Shown in pieces: positions 49,959-59,053 of a stretch of DNA of 64,000 nt. Origin of the DNA: Ignavibacteria bacterium (GTDB lineage Bacteria > Bacteroidota > Ignavibacteria > Ignavibacteriales > Ignavibacteriaceae). Every line of letters begins with the position of its first letter. Position 1 is the first letter of the stretch. Position numbers and translations under genes: made by a program. Where the stretch lies: assembly GCA_030693705.1 (NCBI GenBank), contig JAUYAB010000055.1:1-64000 (forward strand). The letters are read 5' to 3'. The notes under the pieces were generated by a model. It saw only the letters and a program-made list of their open reading frames with translations, ran no database searches and was not told where the DNA came from.

Positions 49959-51800
49959 TTACTCGTTCGCTTTTTCTTCCACTCTTTTCGCAGCTAACCG
50001 TGCAGTCTTTTTAGCCATATCGGTCAAATATTTTTTCCTGATCCGAATTGCAGTTGGAGTAACTTCCACATATTCGTCATCGGTAATCCATTCAATTGCC
50101 TGCTCGAGGGTATGAATAAGCGGCGGTTCCAAACGAATCGCTTCATCTGCGCCGGAGGAACGCATGTTAGAAAGTTGTTTTGTTTTGGTTACATTCACAC
50201 CCATATCGTTACTACGCGAATTTTCACCAACAACCATCCCTTCGTAAACTTTTGTACCGGGGTCAATAAAGAAGACTGCTCGCTCTTGTAGTTTCCACAT
50301 CGCGTAGGCTGAAGCTATTCCGCCTTCCATTGCAACTAAGGCGCCTCTCTGTCGTTGAATGATGTCTCCTTTGTACGGTTCATACGTATGAAAGTTATGG
50401 TGAAGAATTCCGGTCCCTCTTGTGTCGTTTACAAATTCAGATCGATAACCGATCAATCCGCGTGAAGGGACAAAAAATTCCAGACGTGTGTTTTGGTTAA
50501 AGGTGATCATGTTTTTCATTTCACCTTTTCGTTTTCCCATTTTTTCAATTACCGTTCCAACATATTCTTCCGGAACATCGATAATTACATGTTCAATCGG
50601 TTCTGAAACCACATCTAAGATTTTTTTCATGATTACCTGCGGTTTGCTTACCTGCAATTCGTAGCTTTCGCGACGCATATTTTCAATAAGAATTGCAAGA
50701 TGCAGTTCTCCCCTACCGCTGACTTTAAATACATCGGCTGAATCTGTTACTTCAACACGAAGACTCACGTTGATTTTAAGTTCTTTAGCGAGTCGTTCAA
50801 AAAGATTTCTGGTTGTAACATACTTTCCATCAATTCCGGCGAACGGTGAATTGTTTACAACAAAGTTCATCGTAATTCTTGGTTCTTCAATCGCAAGCGA
50901 TGGGAGTTTTTCCGGCAGTTGTTTGTCTGTAAGCGTATCGCTGATATTGATGTCTTCAATTCCGGCAACAGCAACAATATCACCCGCTGAGGCTTCTTTT
51001 ATTTCAACTCTTTTTATATTTTCATAAGCGTAGAGTTTAGATATTTTTGCTTCGCTTCTTTCATCTTCGTGAGTAATTAAAAGAACCTGATCTCCGGCTG
51101 CAACTTTTCCGTGATGAATTTTTCCAATTCCTATTCTCCCCAAGTAATCGTTGTAATCTATCGCTGAGATAAGCATCTGGAATGGTAAATCCGGATTTGC
51201 TTCAGGAATGGGAGTCCTTTCAATAATTAAATCAAGCAGGGGTGATAAATTTGTACTTTCGTCTTCAAGATGAATTTTCGCAATACCTTGTTTTGCAATA
51301 GCATAAACGTAAGGGAAATCAAGCTGCTCGTCGGTTGCTCCAAGCGCAACAAATAAATCGAAAATTTCATTAAGAACTTCGTTCGGGCGGGCATCTTTTC
51401 TATCAATTTTATTGATGACCACGACGGGTTTAATTCCCAACTCTAACGATTTCTTCAGAACGAATTTAGTTTGCGGAAGCGGACCTTCGGCAGCATCAAC
51501 TAAAAGAAGAACTCCATCAACCATTAACAAAGTACGTTCAACTTCTCCGCCAAAATCAGCGTGACCGGGAGTATCGATGATATTTATTTTATAATCTTTG
51601 TAGAAAACACTTAAATTTTTAGCAAGAATTGTGATTCCTCTTTCGCGTTCAAGGTCATTGGAATCCATAATTCTTTTTTCGACTTGTTGATTTTCTCTCC
51701 AAGCGCCGGTTTGTCTAAGAATAAAATCAACAAGTGTTGTCTTACCGTGATCAACGTGAGCAATAATAGCAATATTTCTAATCTTATCTAAGCTGAACAA
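49959..51800 (-). CDS. typA: translational GTPase TypA/BipA
   Basis: This encodes 613 residues of full length. G1 is IIAHVDHGKTTLVD, G2/switch I is ERERGITILAKN, G3 is DTPGHADFGGEVER, G4 is VINKIDR. EF-G-like domains II, III and V follow, and the BipA-specific C-terminal domain has SRGLIGYRSEFVNDTRGTGI. It binds the ribosome and helps assembly and stress adaptation. It is a single gene on the minus strand, convergent with the SET gene (32-bp gap). Confidence 0.95.
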   Translation of the reverse strand: MFSLDKIRNIAIIAHVDHGKTTLVDFILRQTGAWRENQQVEKRIMDSNDLERERGITILAKNLSVFYKDYKINIIDTPGHADFGGEVERTLLMVDGVLLLVDAAEGPLPQTKFVLKKSLELGIKPVVVINKIDRKDARPNEVLNEIFDLFVALGATDEQLDFPYVYAIAKQGIAKIHLEDESTNLSPLLDLIIERTPIPEANPDLPFQMLISAIDYNDYLGRIGIGKIHHGKVAAGDQVLLITHEDERSEAKISKLYAYENIKRVEIKEASAGDIVAVAGIEDINISDTLTDKQLPEKLPSLAIEEPRITMNFVVNNSPFAGIDGKYVTTRNLFERLAKELKINVSLRVEVTDSADVFKVSGRGELHLAILIENMRRESYELQVSKPQVIMKKILDVVSEPIEHVIIDVPEEYVGTVIEKMGKRKGEMKNMITFNQNTRLEFFVPSRGLIGYRSEFVNDTRGTGILHHNFHTYEPYKGDIIQRQRGALVAMEGGIASAYAMWKLQERAVFFIDPGTKVYEGMVVGENSRSNDMGVNVTKTKQLSNMRSSGADEAIRLEPPLIHTLEQAIEWITDDEYVEVTPTAIRIRKKYLTDMAKKTARLAAKRVEEKANE

Positions 51801-51993
51801 ATTGTACCTCTTTTTTAAGTTTTCAGTTATCAGTCTACAGTTGTCTGTAAACTCGTTTTATAATTTGAATGTTAAGGTTGACAAGAAGTTTTGATGAGAT
51901 GAATCTGTGAAAGCGTATTCTATTTTCAATTAACTTTTTTTGTGTCTAACTTTTCAATACCGTAAATCTATTTAATTAATCTCCTCGCATCCA

Positions 51994-53076
51994 TCAACTG
52001 TGGCGGATGTTCAAAATGTCTCCGTCTTTAACAATATATTCTTTTCCTTCTAATCTCCACGCGCCGGCTTCCTTGCATTTTGCAAATGAACCGTGAATAA
52101 TATAATCTTCGTAATGCACAACTTCGGCACGGATGAAACGGTCGTAAAAATCTGTATGAATAACGCCGGCGGCATCTTGAGCCGTCATGTTTTTCTTTAT
52201 CGTCCAGGCGCGGCATTCATCTTCGCCGACTGTAAAGAATGATTGCAAGCCGAGAAGCTCGTAACTTGTTCTCAAGATTCGAGCAAAAGCCGATTCGCTG
52301 ATACCGAAATCGTTTTTGAATATATCAGCTTCTTCATCGGAAAGTTGTGTCAATTCAAATTCAAACTGTGCAAAGAACGGAATTACGACCAATTTGTATT
52401 TTGAAAACTTTGTATGAATGTCTTTGATGAATTTTTCTACTTGATCTTTCGAGTTTTCGTCAAAATTGATCCCGATTATTAGCGGTTTTATTGTAAGGAA
52501 CTGGTAGCCGGAAAGAAGTTTTCTTTCGTTTTCGTCAAGATGCATTTCCCGCAGCGGAAGTTCTGTTTCAACATGAGTCTGCATCTTTTTAAAAAGCGCC
52601 AATTCTTTTTGAAGCTGATCATTTTTGAGCTTCAAAATATCTTTTGCCAATTTTTCAATACGGTTTTCAATTAACGCCATATCGGCAAGTAAAAATTCAG
52701 TCTCAAGAAACTCAATATCTCGCGCTGCATTAATCATCACTTCGGGATGCGGAACTGTTTCGTTTTCAAATTGCCTTACTACGTGTAAAAGTGCGTTGTT
52801 ATTTTTCACTTTATTCAGGAAATCTGAAGTGATTTTTACTTTGTTATCGTCAGAAACTTGCAATCCGGGAATATCAATCACTTCGAGCGTAGCAAATACT
52901 TCACTTTTCGGATTAAATAACTCCGTAAGTTTCTTCAAACGTTCATCGGGGACTTTTACAACCGCTCTTGCAACTTCAACTTTTTGTTGATGTTGGGCTT
53001 CCGATCCTTTTACCGATAACGCATTAAAAAGGGTTGTTTTGCCTGAGTTTTGTAACCCGATTAACCCTATTTGCAT
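51994..53076 (-). CDS. ychF: YchF-family GTP/ATP-binding protein
   Basis: This encodes 360 residues. The G domain has GLIGLQNSGKTTLFNAL (G1), DIPGLQ (G3) and GINFDENS in place of NKxD, the YchF change that favours ATP. A coiled-coil insert (~125-190) and a C-terminal TGS domain (ECRAWTIKKNMTAQDAAGVI, HTDFYDRFIRAEVV, LEGKEYIVKDGDILNIRHS) follow. G1 reads QNSGKTT where most YchF proteins have PNVGKST, a mild variation. YchF is a cytoplasmic, ribosome- and stress-linked protein. It stands alone, divergent from glgC. Confidence 0.92.
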   Translation of the reverse strand: MQIGLIGLQNSGKTTLFNALSVKGSEAQHQQKVEVARAVVKVPDERLKKLTELFNPKSEVFATLEVIDIPGLQVSDDNKVKITSDFLNKVKNNNALLHVVRQFENETVPHPEVMINAARDIEFLETEFLLADMALIENRIEKLAKDILKLKNDQLQKELALFKKMQTHVETELPLREMHLDENERKLLSGYQFLTIKPLIIGINFDENSKDQVEKFIKDIHTKFSKYKLVVIPFFAQFEFELTQLSDEEADIFKNDFGISESAFARILRTSYELLGLQSFFTVGEDECRAWTIKKNMTAQDAAGVIHTDFYDRFIRAEVVHYEDYIIHGSFAKCKEAGAWRLEGKEYIVKDGDILNIRHS

Positions 53077-53272
53077 GGTTCCTCAAATATTTTGTTAAAA
53101 ATGAGATGCAAATATACCGATTCTAAAACAGGGAAACAAAAAAGCAGCTACATTTAAGAAAATTGAAAAAAGTTTCAAAAAAAAATGGAGGATTATAGGT
53201 GACTCCCTTTATTTATAATAATTACTTTTTTATATTGAACCTACATAAGTAAAACAATGTTGGAGCGAAGAA

Positions 53273-54517
53273 ATGCAATATCAAGGTTCTTCTATTACAA
53301 GAGATACAATCACGATGGTCCTTGCCGGCGGACAAGGTGAACGTCTTTATCCATTAACAGCGTACCGGAGCAAACCTTCGGTTCCTTTCGGAGGTAAGTA
53401 TAGAATTATCGATTTCACTCTAAATAATTGTCTTAATTCAGGGTTAAGAAGAATTTACGTCCTCATCCAATATAAATCCGATTCGCTCAGCCAGCATTTG
53501 TTTGAAGGCTGGAGTATTTTTAATCCAGAACTAGGTGAATTCATTTATACCCTTCCGCCGCAAAGAAAAATGAGTAATGATTGGTACCTTGGAACCGCAA
53601 ACGCCATCCACCAAAATTTAAATTTGATAAGCTCTGATAGAAAATGCAAATGGGTTTTAATCCTAAGCGGTGATCACATCTACAAGATGGATTACATGAA
53701 GATGCTTCAAAATCATGTTGATAATAAAATTGATCTTTCCCTCTCCTGTATCGAGGTTCCGGTAGATGAAGCAAGCCGCTTTGGAATAGTTGAAACGGAT
53801 GACAAGAATAATGTAACAAAATTTATGGAAAAGCCGGAAAAGCCTCCTGAAATTCCGGGGAAAAAAGGTTTCTCTTTTGTGAACATGGCGAGTTATGTTT
53901 TCAACGCAAAAGTTATAAAAGATGTTTTATTAGAAATGCAGGAAAAGAAAATCCGCAATAATGATTTTGGTCAGGATGTTATTCCATACATGATTAAAGC
54001 CGGCTACAAGGTTGTCGCTTATCCATTCATCGATGAAAATAAAAAGAACAAACCTTACTGGAAAGATATCGGAACGATCGATAGTTATTACGATGCAAGC
54101 ATGGATTTGATCAGCGTTATTCCTGAATTTAACTTGTATGATTTTGACTGGCCTCTTCGTACATATCAATATCAATTTCCTCCGGCAAAAACCCTTTCGC
54201 ACGAAGGAGAAAGAATTGGTAGAACTCTTAATTCGATGATTTGCGACGGCACGATCGTTTCCGGAGGTTTGGTTGAGCGATCGATCATCGGAAATAATGT
54301 TCGCGTAAACAGCTACGCGTACGTAACCGATTCCATCATTATGAATAATTGTAAAGTTGGAAGAAGAGCTAGAGTACGCCGCGCCATCATTGATAAAAAT
54401 GTTCAAGTGCCTGAAAGTTATGAAATAGGTTTCGATCCGACCGAAGATAAAAAGAAATTTTTTGTAACTGAATCCGGCATCGTTGTAATCCCTAAAAACT
54501 ACGTCTTTAAGACATAA
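53273..54517 (+). CDS. glgC: glucose-1-phosphate adenylyltransferase
   Basis: This encodes 414 residues. The nucleotidyltransferase domain has MVLAGGQGERLYPLTAYRSK (PPi loop), PFGGKYRIIDFTLNNCLNSG, and GDHIYKMDYMKML. The substrate loop is FMEKPEKP and the C-terminal left-handed beta helix has VRVNSYAYVTDSIIMNNCKV. It makes ADP-glucose for glycogen synthesis. The start has GGAG in front. The uvrC gene begins 24 bases after its stop, with no hairpin between them. It is the only glycogen gene visible in the window. Confidence 0.95.
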   Translation: MQYQGSSITRDTITMVLAGGQGERLYPLTAYRSKPSVPFGGKYRIIDFTLNNCLNSGLRRIYVLIQYKSDSLSQHLFEGWSIFNPELGEFIYTLPPQRKMSNDWYLGTANAIHQNLNLISSDRKCKWVLILSGDHIYKMDYMKMLQNHVDNKIDLSLSCIEVPVDEASRFGIVETDDKNNVTKFMEKPEKPPEIPGKKGFSFVNMASYVFNAKVIKDVLLEMQEKKIRNNDFGQDVIPYMIKAGYKVVAYPFIDENKKNKPYWKDIGTIDSYYDASMDLISVIPEFNLYDFDWPLRTYQYQFPPAKTLSHEGERIGRTLNSMICDGTIVSGGLVERSIIGNNVRVNSYAYVTDSIIMNNCKVGRRARVRRAIIDKNVQVPESYEIGFDPTEDKKKFFVTESGIVVIPKNYVFKT

Positions 54518-54541
54518 TCAAGGAATGTTTTTCAAGAATAG

Positions 54542-56377
54542 ATGAATGAGGTTCTCGAAACTAAATTGAACAATTTGCCCGGTAAACCGGGAGTTTATCA
54601 ATTCTTTAATGATAAACAGAATGTGATCTATGTAGGGAAGGCGAAAATTTTAAAGAACCGCGTCCGTTCTTATTTTCATTCCTCCGTAACCTCTGCAAAA
54701 ACCGTTGCATTAGTTTCAAAAATTGCAGACGTTGAACTGATCGTCACTGCTTCGGAAGTTGAAGCGTTAATTCTTGAGAACAATCTCATTAAAAAGTTTA
54801 AACCGCGTTACAACGTTACCCTGAAGGACGACAAGACCTATCCCTTCATTAAAGTTACAAACGAACCATTTCCGCAGATTTATCCAACGCGGAAAATTTA
54901 TCGTGACGGTTCCAAATATTTTGGACCATACACCGATGTGCGCAATATGCGGGCTTCATTACGGGCGATCAATCAAATTTTCAGAATTCGAAGTTGTAAA
55001 TTCGCGATCACCAAAGAAGCTGTTGAGAAGAAGAAGTTCAAACTTTGTCTCGATTATCATATAAAAAAATGCGATGGACCATGCGAAGGTTTGATTTCCG
55101 AATCCGCTTACAACGAAATGGTTAACGAAGTTATAAAAATGCTGAAAGGGAAAACAGCCGATCTTCTGAAAGAACTTCGAAAAAAAATGGAAGTTTATGT
55201 TGGTGAACTTTCTTTTGAAAAAGCTGCTGGGGTTAGAGATAAAATCAGACAACTTGAATCAATAGCAGATAAGCAGAAAGTTGTGAGTGATGATTTTCTC
55301 GACCGCGATGTTATTGCGATTGCTTACGAAGGAAAAGATGTCGCTTCTTCGATCTTAAATATCCGTGAAGGAAAAATTTCCGGAAAGAAAGAATTTCGCT
55401 TATCAGTAGAAGGTGGAACTGATCCGGCAGAAATTTATTCAGCTTTAATTAAGCAATACTACACAAACGATTTTGTTGATATCCCGAATGAAATTGTCAT
55501 TGAAACGGAGCCGGAAGATCTGGAAAGTATAACAGAATGGCTGACAAACCTTTCTGAGCATAAAATTAAAATCACTATTCCGCAAAGAGAAAGCAAACTA
55601 AAATCACTTTTAAAGATGAGTGGTGAAAATGCGCTTCTTCAATTAAAAGAATGGCAGCTTCAGAAAATGAAAAAAGAAGGAAGCGTTCCGTATGCCCTTT
55701 CTGCGCTCCAAAGAGATTTGCGGTTGAAAAATTTGCCGAAAAAGATCGTTTGTTTTGATAATTCAAATCTGCAAGGAAGCGACGCTGTAGCCAGCATGGT
55801 TACTTTTGAAAACGGTAAACCGAAAAAAAGTGAGTATAAAAAATTCATAATTAAAACAGTTGTCGGTTCGGATGATTTTGCCAGCATGCACGAAGTACTT
55901 ACCCGGCATTTCACAAAATTGCTGGAGACAAAACAAGCTCTGCCGGATCTAATTATGGTCGATGGCGGCAAAGGTCAGCTTTCAAGCGCAGTTGATGCAT
56001 TGCATCAGTTGGGAATTAGTTCATTTCAAATTATTGGATTGGCTAAAAGACTTGAAGAAGTTTTTGTCCCAAACGAAAGTGAAGCGGTTGTAATTCCAAA
56101 AACTTCTTCTTCATTAAAATTATTACAACGGCTGCGCGATGAAGCGCATCGTTTTGCTATTACTTTTCACCGGCTGCGGCGGGACAAGAGAACGATTACA
56201 ACCGAGCTTTTGGAAATAAAAGGAATTGGAAAATCAATTGCAGAAAAATTGCTGAAGGAGTTCGGAAGCGTTTCATGCATCAAAACAGTATCAATTGAGA
56301 ATCTGGATAAAGTTGTGGGGAAGAAAAAAGCTGAATTGGTTTTTAACTATTTTTCTTCAGTAAAAGAAAAAATTTAG
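54542..56377 (+). CDS. uvrC: UvrABC system subunit C
   Basis: This encodes 611 residues of full length. The GIY-YIG nuclease comes first (GVYQFFNDKQNVIYVGKAKI), then the UvrB-binding coiled coil (~200-235, KKMEVYVGELSFEKAAGVRD), the RNase H-like second nuclease (CFDNSNLQGSDAVASMV, IMVDGGKGQLSSA), and two helix-hairpin-helix motifs (LLEIKGIGKSIAEKLLKEFG). The small Cys cluster C-x7-C-x7-C-x3-C (~153-180) is present. It makes both cuts in nucleotide-excision repair. It is probably co-transcribed with glgC and followed by a lipoprotein gene. Confidence 0.95.
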   Translation: MNEVLETKLNNLPGKPGVYQFFNDKQNVIYVGKAKILKNRVRSYFHSSVTSAKTVALVSKIADVELIVTASEVEALILENNLIKKFKPRYNVTLKDDKTYPFIKVTNEPFPQIYPTRKIYRDGSKYFGPYTDVRNMRASLRAINQIFRIRSCKFAITKEAVEKKKFKLCLDYHIKKCDGPCEGLISESAYNEMVNEVIKMLKGKTADLLKELRKKMEVYVGELSFEKAAGVRDKIRQLESIADKQKVVSDDFLDRDVIAIAYEGKDVASSILNIREGKISGKKEFRLSVEGGTDPAEIYSALIKQYYTNDFVDIPNEIVIETEPEDLESITEWLTNLSEHKIKITIPQRESKLKSLLKMSGENALLQLKEWQLQKMKKEGSVPYALSALQRDLRLKNLPKKIVCFDNSNLQGSDAVASMVTFENGKPKKSEYKKFIIKTVVGSDDFASMHEVLTRHFTKLLETKQALPDLIMVDGGKGQLSSAVDALHQLGISSFQIIGLAKRLEEVFVPNESEAVVIPKTSSSLKLLQRLRDEAHRFAITFHRLRRDKRTITTELLEIKGIGKSIAEKLLKEFGSVSCIKTVSIENLDKVVGKKKAELVFNYFSSVKEKI

Positions 56378-56432
56378 AAGAATGTCTGGTAAAAATGGTA
56401 TCCGTGAAAATTCAAAATAAAAAGACAGCACA

Positions 56433-57608
56433 ATGAAAATATTTTTCTCGATGTTACTTGTCATGTCCATTTTTTCCGGCTGCGGGAAAAAAGAAAAAAT
56501 CTATCAATTCAACAGCAAGGGAATTGAATATCTCATCTCCGAAGCCGCAAAAGGAAATAGAGTTGCAAATGACAGTCTTTCCCATTTATTCGACTTGAAC
56601 CTTCCGGCTCAATCAATTATAAATAAAATTGAGATTGATAGTATCAAAAATAATCTTGGAAAAACTTATTACGGTGTGGTGGTTGAATTCCCGAATCCTT
56701 TTTTCAACCGTTTTGCGGTTTATGATTCCGTGATGAATTGTTACTTCATCGACAAATCTCTGAATGGCTATCTTTCACTTACGTCCATTCATTCAGAAAA
56801 GAAAAACTATTTCCAGGTTTTTGAGCAGTTCACTTCGAAAGATATTTTATCTTTAAAAAGGAAGAATCTCTATCTGGTTAAAGACAACACGGTAAACCTT
56901 GCCTTGCGAATGTACACGCAATTCTTTTCTCCCGATGACCAACTGATTCAAGAAGTTGAAACTTTTACGGATGACTTAATCGGGACAAAAATTATAAGTG
57001 AAAAAGGATTGTCTCCACAGCAGACTTGGGACACATACTCGTTTAACGATGTTTCACTTAAATATGAAAGCCCCGAAAATTATTTTGAGAAGATAGTTTT
57101 TCAATTAACAAATCAATTTTCAAAGAAGTTGGAAAAACCATTTTTTTATGATCTGTCTTCTGCCTTAAAGGAGTTGGGAGTAAAGCTCTCTATTGATTCA
57201 GTTCAAACTTACAACAACTTTAAAAACAAGAAGGAGAAATTTTCTCTTTATTTGCCGGAAGGTTGGAAATCAATTCCGGATATTTCATTTAAAGAAATTT
57301 TATCCGCTAATCTTGAAGGGACAAATTTTCTGAATGCAAGCCTTGGAGCTTCATTTGGAGTGATGAAGTTGAAAGAAAATAGTAAAGCCGAAGATTACAT
57401 CTCGGTTCCATTCACTAATAAAGTTGATGGAAATTATTCGGTGCGCTTTACTGAAAAAACGCTGCTCGACCATAAATATTTTGTCTGTTTTGAGATCAAA
57501 TGTTATACGCTAAAGTATTTGATTGTTTTTAAATGCCCCGAAACAATTTATGAAGAGAATAAACAGATCTTCGCATCGATTGTTAATTCGTTTTGGATGG
57601 ATTGTTAA
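56433..57608 (+). CDS. lipoprotein of unknown function
   Basis: This encodes 391 residues. MKIFFSMLLVMSIFSGCGKK gives a clear lipobox with the lipidated Cys at residue 17. The rest is a globular alpha/beta sequence with many aromatic residues; the second half has FKNKKEKFSLYLPEGWKSIP, a pattern often seen in lipoproteins with a PsbP-like fold (LPxGW). No catalytic motif is found. It should be anchored to a membrane and face the periplasm. It lies 55 bases after uvrC on the same strand. Confidence 0.7.
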   Translation: MKIFFSMLLVMSIFSGCGKKEKIYQFNSKGIEYLISEAAKGNRVANDSLSHLFDLNLPAQSIINKIEIDSIKNNLGKTYYGVVVEFPNPFFNRFAVYDSVMNCYFIDKSLNGYLSLTSIHSEKKNYFQVFEQFTSKDILSLKRKNLYLVKDNTVNLALRMYTQFFSPDDQLIQEVETFTDDLIGTKIISEKGLSPQQTWDTYSFNDVSLKYESPENYFEKIVFQLTNQFSKKLEKPFFYDLSSALKELGVKLSIDSVQTYNNFKNKKEKFSLYLPEGWKSIPDISFKEILSANLEGTNFLNASLGASFGVMKLKENSKAEDYISVPFTNKVDGNYSVRFTEKTLLDHKYFVCFEIKCYTLKYLIVFKCPETIYEENKQIFASIVNSFWMDC

Positions 57609-57665
57609 AACTGAAATTTGACTCGGTGAATTTGCGGATGGCGATCTTTCCCCTTAAAATAAAAA

Positions 57666-57755
57666 ACCGGATAATATATTACACAAACTGAATACTTACC
57701 GCTGCTTCCTTTCGGACCTGACGGGGTTGGGCAACAATCTGTTAACAATTATCCG
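57666..57755 (-). ncRNA. ffs: small signal recognition particle RNA (4.5S)
   Basis: The minus strand holds the SRP core: CCGTCAGGTCCGAAAGGAAG followed by CAGCGG. This is the GGAAGCAGC asymmetric loop with its GNRA-like tetraloop. The ends pair (CCGGATAAT at the 5' end with ATTATCCGG at the 3' end), giving a ~90-nt hairpin, and TTTTTTATTTT follows as a terminator. It pairs with Ffh to target membrane proteins. Confidence 0.93.
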
Positions 57756-57789
57756 GATAAAATTCAAAACCAAAATCTAAAAAAATCTT

Positions 57790-58737
57790 CTAATTTCCAA
57801 TTTTCTTTTGCGCCTGCAAAGAATTTCTTTCCCAAAAAACACCATCAGCAAAACCTTGAATTGATTTGTCTTTATCAGCCTGTGCAAGTCGTTTCTCTGC
57901 CAGACAACAATAAAATTCATCAGCTTCGATTCCCACGTAATTTCTCTTCAATTTTTTTGCAGTTACGGATGTAGTTCCCGAACCAAGGAACGGATCAAAA
58001 ACAACATCACCTTCATTTGAACTTGCCAAAATAATTTTGGCTAAAAGCTTTTCAGGTTTCTGCGTTGGATGATCGGTATTTTCCGGCATCGACCAGAACG
58101 GGATTGTAATATCCGTCCAGATGTTTGAAGGAGAAGTTAACCGGAAATTTCCATCTTCACTTGCTGACCAGTCTTTGGGTATTCCGTCTTCTTTGTACGG
58201 GGCAAGTACTTTGCGCTTTGTTTTGACTGCATCAAGATTAAAAGTGTATTTCGATGATTTAGTACAAAACCAAATATCTTCAGAACAGTTTTTCCAATTT
58301 GCTTTTGCGCCTCTTCCCTTTTCCCTTTCCCACGTAATTCTATTCTGAATTAGAAAATACTTTTTAGCGATGTTGTATAGCCCGGGAGAAGATTTCCAAT
58401 CACCACACAAATAAATTGATGCGTTTTCTTTCATCAAGCGTGGGAGTTTAGAGACCCAACTATCCAACCAATTTTCGTAAGCGGCATCTTCCATCTGCGC
58501 AAATTTTAGTTTGTTAAAACTTTTTCGGAGGTTGTACGGCGGATCAACAAAAATCAAATCACAAAAAGCATCCGGTAAAAGATCCAACGCAGCAAACATA
58601 TCTTGATGAATTGTTCTATTCACAATTTCATCTAAAGAGGCTACGACATTAAGTTGAATCAACTTTGAATGATAAATACCTTCCTCATCTTTCGTTAGTT
58701 CGAGAGTTCGATTATATGGCGCTTTTTCTTTTTTCAT
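57790..58737 (-). CDS. orphan site-specific DNA methyltransferase
   Basis: This encodes 315 residues of the N6-adenine or N4-cytosine class (beta order). The catalytic motif LIFVDPPYNLRKSFN comes first. The SAM motif FDPFLGSGTTSVTAKKLKRN comes last, preceded by NTDHPTQKPEKLLAKII. The target-recognition part (~110-215) contains WEREKGRGAKANWKN. There is no restriction enzyme or specificity subunit beside it, so it is an orphan enzyme that may mark DNA for regulation or be the last part of a lost system. Its target sequence cannot be read from the protein. Confidence 0.9.
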   Translation of the reverse strand: MKKEKAPYNRTLELTKDEEGIYHSKLIQLNVVASLDEIVNRTIHQDMFAALDLLPDAFCDLIFVDPPYNLRKSFNKLKFAQMEDAAYENWLDSWVSKLPRLMKENASIYLCGDWKSSPGLYNIAKKYFLIQNRITWEREKGRGAKANWKNCSEDIWFCTKSSKYTFNLDAVKTKRKVLAPYKEDGIPKDWSASEDGNFRLTSPSNIWTDITIPFWSMPENTDHPTQKPEKLLAKIILASSNEGDVVFDPFLGSGTTSVTAKKLKRNYVGIEADEFYCCLAEKRLAQADKDKSIQGFADGVFWERNSLQAQKKIGN

Positions 58738-58823
58738 TTATTTGTTTGGATGTGAAATGACTATAAAACATTAAAACTTCCCCCGATTCCTAATTACTAA
58801 TTTTTAATTCCTAATTGTAATAG
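58738..58823. repeat. TTAATTCCTAATT repeat stretch
   Basis: A few copies of the AATTCCTAATT-type repeat lie directly downstream of tRNA-Ala and upstream of the methyltransferase gene. Nothing else is seen. Confidence 0.5.
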
Positions 58824-58896
58824 TGGAGCTAAGCGGGATCGAACCGCTAACCTCTACGTTGCGAACGTAGCGCTCTCCCAATTGAGCTATAGCCCC
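58824..58896 (-). tRNA. tRNA-Ala (CGC)
   Basis: This 73-nt cloverleaf has acceptor GGGGCTA/TAGCTCC, anticodon stem CTACG/CGTAG with loop TTCGCAA (anticodon CGC), and T-arm AGCGGTTCGATCCCGCT. CCA is not encoded. Confidence 0.94.
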
Positions 58897-59053
58897 GAAG
58901 AATACAAATCTCAAAAAACAACTAACAAAAATCAACGCCTTACTGTAATTGATTTCTGCGCTACAAAAATAACAAAATTACTCTAACTCTGAAAAGTGAT
59001 TACCAATTATGGTTCGAGAAAGCTAAAGTATACAAAAAATAGAGGGAGACAGT

